Source of the DNA: Heterotrichella gracilis
Taxonomy: Eukaryota; Sar; Xanthophyceae; Tribonematales; Xanthonemataceae
Direction: 5' to 3'
Assembly: GCA_032358255.1 (NCBI GenBank)
Contig: JAULBX010016860.1
Coordinates: 1-64,000 of the forward strand
DNA length: 64,000 nt
Part shown: positions 1-11,500 of the stretch, piece by piece
Position numbering within the stretch: the first letter of the stretch is position 1
How the letters are laid out: the number at the start of each line of letters is the position of its first letter
Notes under the pieces: model-generated
Told to the model about the DNA's origin: nothing
What the model saw: only the letters and a program-made list of their open reading frames with translations
Databases searched by the model: none
Made by a program: the position numbers and the translations under genes

Positions 1-323
1 AAACATCCTGGGCATCAAAGTGCCCCCCCCGTTTCTGCTCACTGAAACCTTACTCGATTACGTGGCTCCCACTGTATGACAGCCATGCTCCGTCACGACA
101 CGAGGCATATGCAAGGCTGCATCAAATGGGTGCCAAGTTGCCAGTTTCAATTCCAATCAATTGTCTCTTATCAACCCACCTACTGTACATAAACCCTCAA
201 AACACTTCCAGGCTATTTGAAGAAATAACATGACAATGTTATTCCTTGGCTGCATTGGTGCTGTGGTTTATGGGTCATGACTGTGTGCTTTACACTGACG
301 ACATGTTTCCTTTACCCGCACAG

Positions 324-3300
324 GTGGCGCAGCGTGAGGCCTCTGCGTATGCCAAGCTGGTTCAAGGGGGCAGCCACACGCATGGCGGGGAGATGGTGTG
401 CGACCGCTGCCTGCAGCAAATTGACGAGCACCAGTATGCTGAGAACCTGGCCAGGCTGCAGCAGGAGGTGGGTAATAATCCTACGCGTAGCCATTGGCAA
501 TGGCAATTTGAGACCAAAAAAAGGCACTTTTTTCTGTAGTGTTAAATATAAACCATATATATCTTGTGTTGATGGAGTGTCTCGTGAGCCCGGGTTGGCT
601 CCCCAAGTGTGAGTGTCACAAATTCATGTAAATCTTGTAATATACAAGAATCTTGTAAAACATTCTACACCTATTTTCCGATTTTCCCACCAAAATCTTG
701 ATGCCGCTCAATAGTATTGCAAATTTAACTACTGGAAATTCACGAGACAGGAATACAGGCTCATGATGAACCATCAATAGGGCCCCCATGCCATCTGACA
801 AGCTAAGGAACAAAAAATACAACGACTGACAGTAATTGTGCCCAGGTGACATCGTTGAGCGGCGCGGCGGATGTGGCGGCCGCCGCATCACTGGCCGCAT
901 CGCGGCAGCTGGCGGATGCCGAGGCGCAGGCAGGGGAGTACGCTGCCCAGGTGGAGGGGTTGCGGCGGAGCATCGCGCAGGCCATGATGACCCGGCTGAG
1001 GTGGGTTAATATATGGAAATTCACTGACAAATGCGGCGTGTGGGGTTAAAAGGTATCACATGCTGAGGGGTGAAACCAGGCAACCCTGGTTAAAATAGGC
1101 ATGTTTTGACTGGTTTGGTCAAATTGGAAATAGCACGGCTCAACTACCTTGGCGCCAAGTGGTCCCCTGTGCAGCAGTTTCTTTAATGTCTACTAATCTA
1201 TTAATCGAATATATACTAATCGAATACTTATGCCGAATTCTGTAAATCATTCACTTTTGTTTCCAACGTTGTCGTGCAGGCAGCGCCAGGCAGTGGAGGA
1301 GGGCCTGCGCATTTGCCAAATAGCACTCACCCAAGCAGCGCAGGCGGAACAGCGCGCAGCAGAAACCCTCGAGGCGGCCCGTGAAACCCTAGCGCAAAAC
1401 CCTTCGCTGCTGCTGGGTGGTGGGGGTGAAGTGGAGGGTGTTGCCGGGATCAGGGATTTCCATGGGGATTTTGAAATGGACGAGGGTTCAGGAGCTGGTG
1501 ACTGGTCAGATGATGATGATGACTCAGATGATGATGGCGATCGCATTGATGATGCATCAGACGATGATGATTATGAAGATGACTCGGATGATGATGATGA
1601 TGATGAGGAGGAGGAGGATGTGGTGGCGAGCAGCCCCAATGTCAGAATAGCTATACATCTTGCGCGGTCATACACCAACGTGCGAGGCAGGATGACACCC
1701 ACATCATCATCCACAGCCGCAGCAGGGTACAGCCGCAGTCCCAGCAGGGTATTCCCATCAACATCCCCAGCCACAGCCACAGGGGCAGCCTTCACGTACA
1801 CACCCCCAGGGCTGGAAATCACAGCAGGGTCGCTGGAGGGGGTGGGGCCTACCGGCATCGCCCCGTTTGTGGCGGCATTCCGCCAGATGCTGGACTCCCT
1901 AGAGCGCGAAGGTGCGAAAGCAGTATGTATCGTTCGAAAAGGATGCCAGTCAAAAGTACCTTGGTTACTTGCAGTTTTCGACCACACTGGCTGACTGCAT
2001 GTGCCTACCCACCATACCTATCTCTGAGCCCCGTCCACATGCCCCTGGTCCTGCGCTGCTGTTTTTTACAACAACTTGTTGCTGATGTGATGATGCACTT
2101 GAGACCGGCAATCAGCACCCGCCCACTGACCCCGCCACCCCCCCCTTGCAGTGCGCAGCTGCTCCCAGCTGTGCGCCGCCGCCTGCGCCCCCCTGCCGCC
2201 CCCCCCCGCAGCCGCTGCCCTTGACCAGCTGAGCAGCCTGCTGGAGGGCGCCAGGGAGGCAAGGGGGGTGAAGCTGGGTGAGGCGGAGGAGGCGGAGGGG
2301 AGGGCGGGGGTGTGGGGGGAGGTGGAGGGGGCGTGCAGCAGGACGGGGATACAGGTGTGGGGGGGGGGGGGAGGGGTTGGCGGTGTGAGGGGGTCTCAAG
2401 TGGATGAATAGGAACTATTTTGCTGACTTTCCATGTTTGGACTCCTTGCCACCGCTGACTGTTTTTTTCCGATGGACATATCAAGCGTGCCTAATGTCTG
2501 CAGACCAGGTATTTAAACACGAAACAAAAATCAGCACCAAAATAATCAAAATTGTAAAATAAAAACTATATCTAAGGAAATAATCTTAGTCTTAATCAAT
2601 TGTACTGTCTCAAAATTCCTGTAAAAAAACTCCTGTACTAAAATTCAATGTTAAATAACAATAACCCATCTGCGCCCCCCACCCAGAGCTATGTGATCGA
2701 GGGCGTACTGGGCGAGCTTGAGGAGCGGTGCGCGCACTACCTGGCCACCCTGGCGCCAGGCATGACCCTCACGCTGGCCGCCACCCGGCCCGTGGCTACC
2801 TCCAAGAAGGGCGCGGCAGAGGTGGAGAGAGTCACAAAGGTGGGGTGGTAGGGCTTGTGGTAGTGTTCTTTTGGTCAGGGATGCGGTTCTTATACTCAAA
2901 TACTGCAGAGGTGCATGCACATCCATTCAGTAGCACCAGGCATAGCCCCTCTGGCAGCATTTTGCGCGAAATGCAGGCAGCAGTGGAGGGCGTCGCAACG
3001 ATGGGGATTTAAAGCCCAAAAATCATTTTTTGGTTTGGGATGGTTGTGTGGGAGCTGCCACCCCTTGGTCCATGCTGACAACCCTGATTTCAGCCAACAC
3101 CCAAATGGCAAGAGTCCACCACCCCATCAGCCTTGAACCCCACAATTGTAAAAACCACCCATGCTGCACACCCGTTTCAAAACCCTGCACCCCACAAACT
3201 CCCTGTACGCCCTAAACCCACCCTCCCCTACCTCCCCCCCAGGTGGTGAGCGTGCGGCGAGGCGACGGGGAGGTCGTCACCCGCAGCGTGCGCCAGCTCA

Positions 3301-3819
3301 GCGGCGGTGAGAGGAGGAGGCTTGGCCTGGCCCTGGCGCTTGCACACGCGCAGTTGCTGGCGGCCAGGGGGCGCCTGGAGTGCAACCTCATCGTGCTGGA
3401 CGAGGTGTGGGGGGGGGATCGGGTGGGATCGGTGTGCATGTTTGCATCATTTGTGATGGGGTTGTTTGTGTGGCGAGGCGTTGGTTCCGACGGTACCGAG
3501 GTCACTCCCTGCACCCTAGGCTTTGGTAAACCAAATTTGTAACCCTGTGGGTGCACATGGAAAGTCAGCTGGATGGGACTAGTGCTTGTGTATATAATAA
3601 TACATACATAGATTTTTACCCTCTGCCTCCATTCCCTCCCAGGTGCTCCAACATCTAGACGAGGAGGGGTGTGCGCGGGTGGCCGCGGTACTCCAGGGCC
3701 TGCCGCAGTCAGCCGCACTGGTGGTGGGGCAGGCGGGGTCATACGCCACGTCAGCCTTTGATGCGCAAGACACGGTGGTGAAGCGGGGAGGGGAGAGCAC
3801 CATTTTGCTGGGCAGCTAG
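324..3819 (+). CDS. RAD50/SbcC-like coiled-coil ATPase, 3' part (5' end outside window)
   Basis: Seven exons are visible: 324-467, 846-1000, 1280-1911, 2152-2354, 2687-2839, 3243-3404, 3643-3819 (TAG). They join in phase to 541 codons. The first exon holds CDRC (a CxxC like the RAD50 zinc hook) followed by alpha-helical, Gln/Ala/Glu-rich coiled-coil sequence. Exon 3 carries a very acidic Asp/Glu run. Exons 5-7 form the C-terminal ATPase lobe: an ABC signature LSGGERRRLGLALALA, then Walker B NLIVLDEV, then a D-loop-like LQHLDEEG. Family knowledge: such ATPases tether DNA ends or remodel chromosomes as dimers; a plant/algal organellar SbcC-like protein is an alternative to true RAD50. The N-terminal Walker A lobe lies left of the window. 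The donor at 1912 and the ends of the Pro/Gly-rich exon 2152-2354 are the least certain. Bases 1-323 are intron. A TGTAA signal lies 395 bases past the stop. Confidence 0.8.
1510..1620 (+). repeat. GAT/GAC/GAG trinucleotide-rich tract encoding an acidic insert
   Basis: Imperfect runs of GAT, GAC and GAG codons inside exon 3 of the RAD50-like gene encode long stretches of Asp and Glu broken by Ser, Gly and Ile. The frame stays open through the whole tract, so it is translated. It separates two coiled-coil-compatible regions. Confidence 0.85.
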
Positions 3820-5599
3820 GGCTTTGGGTTTTAATAAGTTGCCACATCGGAAAGGGTCAGTTGGGGGTTCCAGTTTCGGGGTCCATTAAATTTAATTTTA
3901 CTTCTTAGTTGGTGCGGCAACATGGTGGGGGGAGCAGCAGCAGCCTTCTCTAGCAAACTATTTTTTATTATTACTAATATCATTGAACAGGTTACGCAGT
4001 TGCCTCTGGGAGGGTGAAGCCAGTGGGTGAAGCCAACCTCTGAAGTTTGGGCCCTTCATTTTGTACTTTCTCCTGCCCACAGAAAAAGGGTCAGTTTACA
4101 GATTTGCATAGCTGCCTGGCACAGCCAGCACTTCACACTGGGTGAGCCTGCTGACAGATATTAAATTACTGTTCAGCTCTGTTCAGCTGTACCAGTTCAA
4201 GCTGCCTGTTATTTGTAATATTCCTGGGAAGCAAGCCGGATTAAAACTCTAGAATAAAGGCAATTTTCTCTAGAGGCCAAAGTTTGCATCAGTGGGGGGA
4301 GGTGGTGGATAGCTGGTGGAGCCTCCAACAGGGAGAGCTTACCTGCACACAGACCCACAACCTGGTAAGTGGGTACTGCTGCCCCAAACTGCGCCAATCA
4401 GCCCCTCCATCCATAACCAATGCTCTTGAATATTACTACCAAAAATACCATTGGCATGCTTGAACTCCACGCATATGGGTGACTCACAACGCTGTGGCAC
4501 TTCCACGCAGTATTTATACATGCATGCAACACAGGGTGAACATGCCAGCTCCTTTCCAAGCTGCGCCCACAGTCATAATATACCCTCAAGACCTCATTCA
4601 CAGGGATACGTTCTCAATACATCAGATAAGACGAAGTATGCCCAAACCATGTGCTCGCGAGATGGTGCCTGTTGCCATCTGGCTGAGGCGTGCGCTGCGC
4701 TCGTGCTTGGCGCCGTTTGTGGCAGGCAGTCGAGGAAAGTCGCGTGCCCTGCAGCACCCAGCCACACCCACCGCCACACCCACCGCCATCGCACAAGCCT
4801 CGCAGCCAGCCTGCGTGTGCAACAAGCGCCTGGCTGCTGTGCTTGACCTCGCCGCAGCTGGAAGTCGTGGTGTATAAGGGGGTGCTGTGGTGTACCTGGG
4901 GCGTCAGCTGGGACAGGAGCACGGCACAGCACAAAAACACGTAGCGGCAGACACAGCACAATCCACTACACGTCAACGCACATCGCACAAAATAAAGTAC
5001 AAAGCTCAGTTTGGCAGACAAGCTGAGCTGCGTGGTTTGATTGGGTTGCGTGGCATCGGGTTTGCGGTTTGACTTAGCACCACCTCTGTCGACGCCATTG
5101 CAAGGGATGCAACCAGCTGTCATTCAGCCAACACCTACCTAGGCAGACCCCACACTAGTATTGCGGTGTGTGTGACTGTGGCGACCTGTGTTACACTGGC
5201 CAACTGTAGGCGGCGGGAGCGCACTGCTGCAATAGGCGAGCCACACCACACCGCCACCAACGCACCTTGCCCGAAGATACCACACCGCCGCCACTGGACA
5301 CCCTCAGCCGGGCCCTGCCTTTCCGGGGTACGCCCCCTCACCACCACTCCCCGTCCCTATCCCCACCTCCACCAAACCGGGTGCTCATGCTTGTTTATGC
5401 AATATGCATGTGCATGCATGCCACCACCCATGCCACCACCCACCCCCCCAACAACCCGTCAAGCGCCACGCTATAACCGTGTCCATGATATGACCACCAG
5501 GCAACAAACTCGCAAGCACTTTCGTAGACCTCGACACTGCCCCCCTTCCAGGACCCCAGCAACCCACAATTGCCGCAGGCACCCAAGCAGCCCACCACA
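3820..5599. other. 3' UTR and intergenic/promoter region before the ferroxidase gene
   Basis: No exon with supporting splice sites was recognised. The block 4630-4860 is GC-rich and open in several frames on both strands, but shows no family resemblance. The last 250 bases before 5600 are C-rich with CCACC/CATGC runs. This region should hold the RAD50-like 3' UTR and the ferroxidase promoter. I could not single out a metal-response element with confidence. Confidence 0.6.
4214..4218 (+). terminator. Candidate TGTAA polyadenylation signal, RAD50-like gene
   Basis: TGTAA is the usual poly(A) signal in chlorophycean algae. This copy lies 395 bases after the stop at 3819, a normal 3' UTR length for the group. 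No transcript evidence is available. Confidence 0.4.
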
Positions 5600-8500
5600 A
5601 TGACGCGCGCTGCCCCCCGCCAGGTGGTCCCCACCCTGCTCCTCACCACCCTCGCCCTATTATCCCCCCTTGCCTCCGCCGGCTTGCCCCCTCCTGCACT
5701 GCGAAAATACTACATCGCTGCCGATGAGGTGGACTGGGACTACGCCCCCGAGGGGCAAAATATGTGCAAGGGGACGGCGTGGGGTGACAGCGAGGCGCTG
5801 TTCACCACCATGGGGATCGGGTCGGTGTACAAGAAGGCGCAGTACCGCGCATACACAGACGAAACCTTCAAGGTAGGGAGGACACCCTGATATGCAAAAA
5901 TAACCCTTCAGGATCCAAGGTAATACTGCACTGAGGCGCTTGGCGGTGCTTCCTGCCTTGTTCATGTTCTGCAGCCACATTTGCAGGGCTTGAGCTGGCG
6001 TTGGTATGCATGCACAGACAGGGAATATTGCTGCGCATGAAACGCCCGCCCAGCCCCCACCCCCTGCACGCATGTGGCATACTTATGCAGGGTGCCCTGG
6101 CATGCACAGCGTTTTCCGGCCGCATAAACCTGTGCCCTGCCTTCAACGCAACACCCCGCACATACCTTCACAAAGGAGTTCAACAAACAGAAACAGCTTT
6201 GCAAAGCAAGGTTCCACACTTCACGTCACCTTGCGATAGCCCTCCCAACCCATCCCCACCCTCCGCAGGTGCTCATCCCTCAGCGGGAAGATCTGGGCTT
6301 CCAAGGTGCGCACCTGAAACCCCACACACCCTAGCCTAGGTTTTCTACCTGGGTACATGTCTGAGGGTGCCATGTCACAAGCCATACTCTGACGCAAACC
6401 ATGCACACCGTGGAACCCTAAACCCTAAAAACCCTAAAGTAGGTTTTCTACCTGGGTACATGTCTGAGGGTGCCATGTCACAAGCCATACTCTGATGCAA
6501 ACCATGCACACCGTGAAACCCTAAACCCTGGCCTACAATGGGTAAGTGTCAGGATGCATACACCGTCGTCGGCAGTGTGCACCCACAGCTGGTACCCCAT
6601 CCGCCCACCCCACACCCCCACCTCCGCAGGCCCGCTGATCCAGGCTGAATGGAAGGACAGCATCTCCATCACCTTCAAGAACAACCTCACCTTCCCCGTC
6701 AATCTGGACCTGACGGGGGTGCAGCGGGTGGCGTGGGTGGGCCAGGTGCTGCCTGGGGAGGTGGTGGAGTACGAGTACTACGTCCCCCTGGAGGCGGGGC
6801 CCAGGCCGCTGCTGGAGAACAAGGTGGGGGGGAGTGAGAGGGGTCAACGCTAGGGATTGAGGGTTGGGTCATCTGTTTTTCCTTCTTTCCATTGTGTGTT
6901 GGTGGGCAGTTGTAGACCGTACTGGCGATAGGGGTTGGCCCCCAATAATGCTATACTTGTTTTAGGCGAAATTTCATAATTAAACGTTTCGGCTTGGGGC
7001 GAAATTTTAAAATTGCCTATTTCGGGGGCAAATCAGCTATAATTGCTCCTGCTCGTGTTCAAACCCAAATCCTGACTCTATATATACCTTCGACCTTGTT
7101 TTAGGGTTCTATACAACTGTTCGTGCTGTTCGTTCGACAGACGACTGTAATTTGCCGCCCGGATCGTGGTCCCGCGCAAGGTTTCCCGCATGCATGCGTT
7201 GGTCGTAAACTGTAATCCAGCGCTGTTCAACTGTCTTGAAAAGAAACGACAGGAATATGGCGAACAGAGTGCTACCAGAAGCTACATAACGACGTTCGAT
7301 GCAGTGTAGTTCAGCCCAAAAATGCCCTATTTTAATTGGGGCGAAATCTTTAAAATAAAATATAAAAAAGCCCTGAGGCGAAAGTGAAAACCATGCTTTA
7401 TAATTGTTTTCAGCAGAGGGGGGCCAAGCCCTATCGCCAGTACGGTAGTGTGACGGGATGCATGCTGGTGCTGGGATCGGGGGTTGAGATTGGGGGATTA
7501 GGGTTTGAAAGGTGCTGCGGAATCCTACCAGTTTACCCACCCTCAACCCATCCCAACCATCCCACTGCCTAGGGGGAAAGCGTGCAGGTGACAAATAGGG
7601 GGACTGCCCCTTACGCCACCGCGCCCCAACCAACCCGCATGCACCATGTTCAGGTGTCCATCAAGAGCACCCCCGCCGACCCCCCCACCCACCCCTCCTC
7701 GCGCATGTGGGTGTACTCCTCCACCGTGGACCGCGCAGCTCACAACGCAGCGGGCCTGGTGGGCGCTGTGCTGGTGTACTCAAGGGGGATGCTGGATGAG
7801 GCCAAGAGGAGGGCGGAGGATGTGGATGCCGAGCTAGTGGTGCTGTGGATGGTGAGGAGACGTTCAACCCTAGGCTGCTTTAACCCTTGGTTAAAAACCC
7901 TTGTTACATGTAAACCCTGTGTTGGAATCACCACACCATTGTGTGACGCCAAAGTTGCTGCTGGCATATGTGTTAATACCCAAAGGCGTATGTGGCCAAG
8001 GTCATGTGCAGGGCGGGGGTTTTATGGGTGCCAAGCTGGTAGTGGTGTGGTGTTCAGGGGGGAAATGGGAAGTCTAGAAAATACCCCTGAATTTCCCAGG
8101 ATCATACTGTTTCCATCACTGCATTGTATGTTGTTGCAAAGTGTATTCCTGACAGAGGGGCAATACAACTGTGGAGATAGTCATTTTGCAACAAATTTCC
8201 GGTTGTACTAGTTTCAATCATCATTCCCGCTGTGCAGGTATCTGATGAGAACATGTCCCCCTACCTGTCCGCCAACATGGCTGGCCGCACCCCCGCGCAG
8301 ATGGGCCTCAGTGACAGCGAGTTTGGCGAGAGCAACATGATGCACGGCGTGAACGGGCGCATCTACTGCAACCTGGGGGGGCTGGAGGGGCCGGAGGGGG
8401 GCATGTGAGTGGCTGCATCAAATCATAGAAAATATATATGAGCAGTGTAGAAACCTCCAATCAAGGCATGCATTAACATTGTAAATAAACTTCCAGTGAA

Positions 8501-11500
8501 TTGCTTTCATGCTAATGAAACGAATCTCTGGTTTGGTTTTAGGTTTGAGCTTTGTTTTTTACCCCAGTCCCAGCACCTCTCAAACAACTCTGAACCCCTC
8601 CTGCAACACTCCAGCACCCCCCCGCACACAATGCCCACCCCACCCACCCGCTCGCAGCGTGCGCTGGCACCTTGCCACCGTGGGCAACGAGGTGGACCTG
8701 CACACCGCGCACTGGCACGGCAACACCCTGCTCACCCCACAAGGCCACCGCACCGACCTGGTCCAGCTCATGCCGGGCAGCGTGGTCAGCCTGGACATGG
8801 ATGCGGATGCGGCGGGGACGTGGCTCTACCACTGCCACGTGCGTTGCTTGCTGGGACCGGTTTCACAGTGTTCACCTGCTGGGTAGCGTATCCGCCTCTG
8901 ACCTATCTGACCCTGAGTGCACTGGCGTTGCAGTATGCATCTAGCTGGCAGCCCGGCACCCTGGCTGCACTCGCTGATCAGCTCAGGAGCCCATAGGCTT
9001 ATTATGTGCGTGCAAAAGAGCAAAACCCAACCTCTGCCCAAACCTTGTACCTACCTTGCACACGCCCTGCACATACCCTGCACGTACCCTGCATGTAACC
9101 GTAATCATGGGTCCCGCAGGTGAACGACCACCTGACAGGTGGCATGATTGCCATGTACACCATCACACCCACACCAGCACCGGCACCGGCACCAGCTGCA
9201 ACTGGAGAATTGGACGGACAGGTGGGTGGGGGGGGGGGGGTTGCTGCCCTGACCCTGGCTGTTTTGCTAGGATTTGAAAGGGATATGGGTAGGGTCTTGG
9301 TAAAGACTGCGCATGTGGCATTGGAAGCAGATTGAATCAAGCCTGAGGAGGTTTCTTTACTAGTCCTTGAAAATGCAATGGGGCTGTGCACGAACACACA
9401 AGTTAAAGGTGCAGGCATTTGCACAATGTCACCCGGGTTTGCACCCCCCCTGCAGGTGCGCGAGTACTTCCTGTCCGCCGAGGAGTACGAGTGGGACTAC
9501 GCCCCCCTGGGCGGGGACATGTGCAGCGGCGCCCTCACCCCCTTCGCCCCTGACCAGCTGGTGTTCATGGGCAACAAGAGCGCGGGGCTGGGCAGGGCCT
9601 ACCTCAAGGCAAGGTTCCAGGAGTACACGGATGACACGTACACGACCCTAAAGGTGAGGGGGGGCGCTCTGAAAGGGCATGGATGTGGAGCAAGCAAGGT
9701 CTGCCACTGTCACTGGTGTGGGGAGGTGCTTGTTTAATCGGCGCGTGTGCAATAAAAAAGCCAAATAGTTGTGAAAGTGACAGTCATGGGATGCTAGCAA
9801 TCTGCTACCAAAGCACGCTGATGCATCCCCCCCAGTCAGAGCACTTTGTCTACATGCCACACTTTGCACACACCCGTGTGCTGCACATTGTGAAAATAAA
9901 CACGCATGTGTGACAAAAAAAATCGTTGTTTAAACAGTTTTATCTGTAAACCCCTTGCAGGAGCGCCCCGCCTCTGAGCAGCACTTGGGCATGCTGGGCC
10001 CCCTGCTGCGGGCGGAGGTTGGCGACACGCTGCTGGTGCACCTGCGCAACACGCTGCCCTTCCACGTGTCGGCACACCCGCACGGGGTCAAGTACGCAAA
10101 GAGCAGCGAGGGGGCGCCCTACAACGACGGCACCTCAGGTGAGTGATGTGGAAAATAGTTATCCTTAGGGGATTGGGCAACTGAAGTTGTGGAAAAGTCG
10201 TGGTATTATACACAGTAAAATAGGCTGGAATGCAGATGTGTACATGCTGAAAATGAATTATTTAAAAATGTCGAAATGGCACGGGGCTTTGTAATAATTT
10301 GCTGTGGATTTCAACTAGTACAACGATGTAAGCAATGTGGGATTTGAAAAAGGCATTGAAACGTGGGAAATTGCGAGGAAAGTGCAATGAACGTAATATT
10401 TTTTCCTGCAGGCGCCGACAAGGCCGACGACATGCTTGCCCCCGGCGCCAACCACACCTACACGTGGCAGGTGCCTGCGCGCTCCGGCCCCGGCCCCTCC
10501 GACCCCTCCTCCCTGGTGTGGCTGTACCACAGTCACACGGAGGAGGTGGGGGACCCATACGCGGGGCTGGTGGGGGGGATCGTGGTGGTGCGCAAGGGGG
10601 AGGCAACGGCGGACGCGCGCCCCAAGGGGGTGGACAGGTGGGTGGTGGTGGTGGGGGATTCAAGGGGGTGGACAGGTTGGGGGCGGGGGCAACAACCTGT
10701 GATCTTGAAGTCCAGCCGGCAAAATGGAGAGTCAATGCTCTGTGAATTACCATAACCCCCAGATCACGGCTCAAACCAAGAGCTCCAAGACCTAGGCGCG
10801 GCATCACAAAGCCTTACATAAACCCAACATCCTAGGCCAATCCCTGACTCAAGATTATACCTCCGCACCACCATGCACGCCATGCGATCTCGCTGCTTTG
10901 AGCCGTGCTGACCCCCTCTCCTCCTTCCATCCCAGGGAAATTGTGCTCATGTTCAGTGTCACCAACGAGGCGCAGAGCAGCCTGTTTGACAACAACCTTG
11001 CGCCCGGATTTGACGAGCAGGGGCAGGCGCTGGCATCACCGCCACCACCCGCAACCGCATCCACACCCGCACCGGAGGAGGCCGAGGTGAGCGAGGCAGG
11101 GAATGGAAGGGGTGTCGCAGGAACCAGAGTAGTGGGAGGGGGGGGTTGGTGACTTGCAGGGGGTGGTGCGTGTGGTGGGGCGAGGCGGCTGTGTGAAGTG
11201 GGTGCTGCCTGTTGTAGAGGACAGTTCACGGTTTGTCAGCGGTGTTTGTAGACACCCTAAGATAGTCCTCTAGCATCCTGCAACCTTTCAGCCCTAAAGG
11301 TGCATGTCGGCCGCTGCTTTGCAGGCGGAAACCGAGGCGGACGCTGAAGCCGCCTCCGGTGAAGCGGAAGCAGAACCATCGGAGGCTGAGGCGGAGCAGG
11401 GGGGTGACGCAACCCCTGTGTACAACGGGGAGGGGAGCGCAGAATCGGAGTTCACCGAGTCAAACCTCATGCACAACATAAACGGTGGGTGGGTGGGGCC

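Noticed and set aside
26-35. CRISPR array, bacterial operon or prophage content anywhere in the window
   Set aside because: No spaced direct repeats, no compact gene arrays and no ribosome binding sites; dense spliceosomal introns show a nuclear eukaryotic genome.
2005-2484. Proline-rich 159-codon open frame on the minus strand
   Set aside because: It is the complement of the Gly/Glu-rich exon and a poly-G tract of the RAD50-like gene.
4614-5123. 169-codon open frame on the minus strand upstream of the ferroxidase
   Set aside because: Cys/Gly-rich low-complexity translation with no family resemblance, and equally long frames on the other strand.
7109-7633. 174-codon open frame on the minus strand
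   Set aside because: It lies largely inside the MITE-like element and the ferroxidase intron, has no motif, and its ends do not match splice sites.
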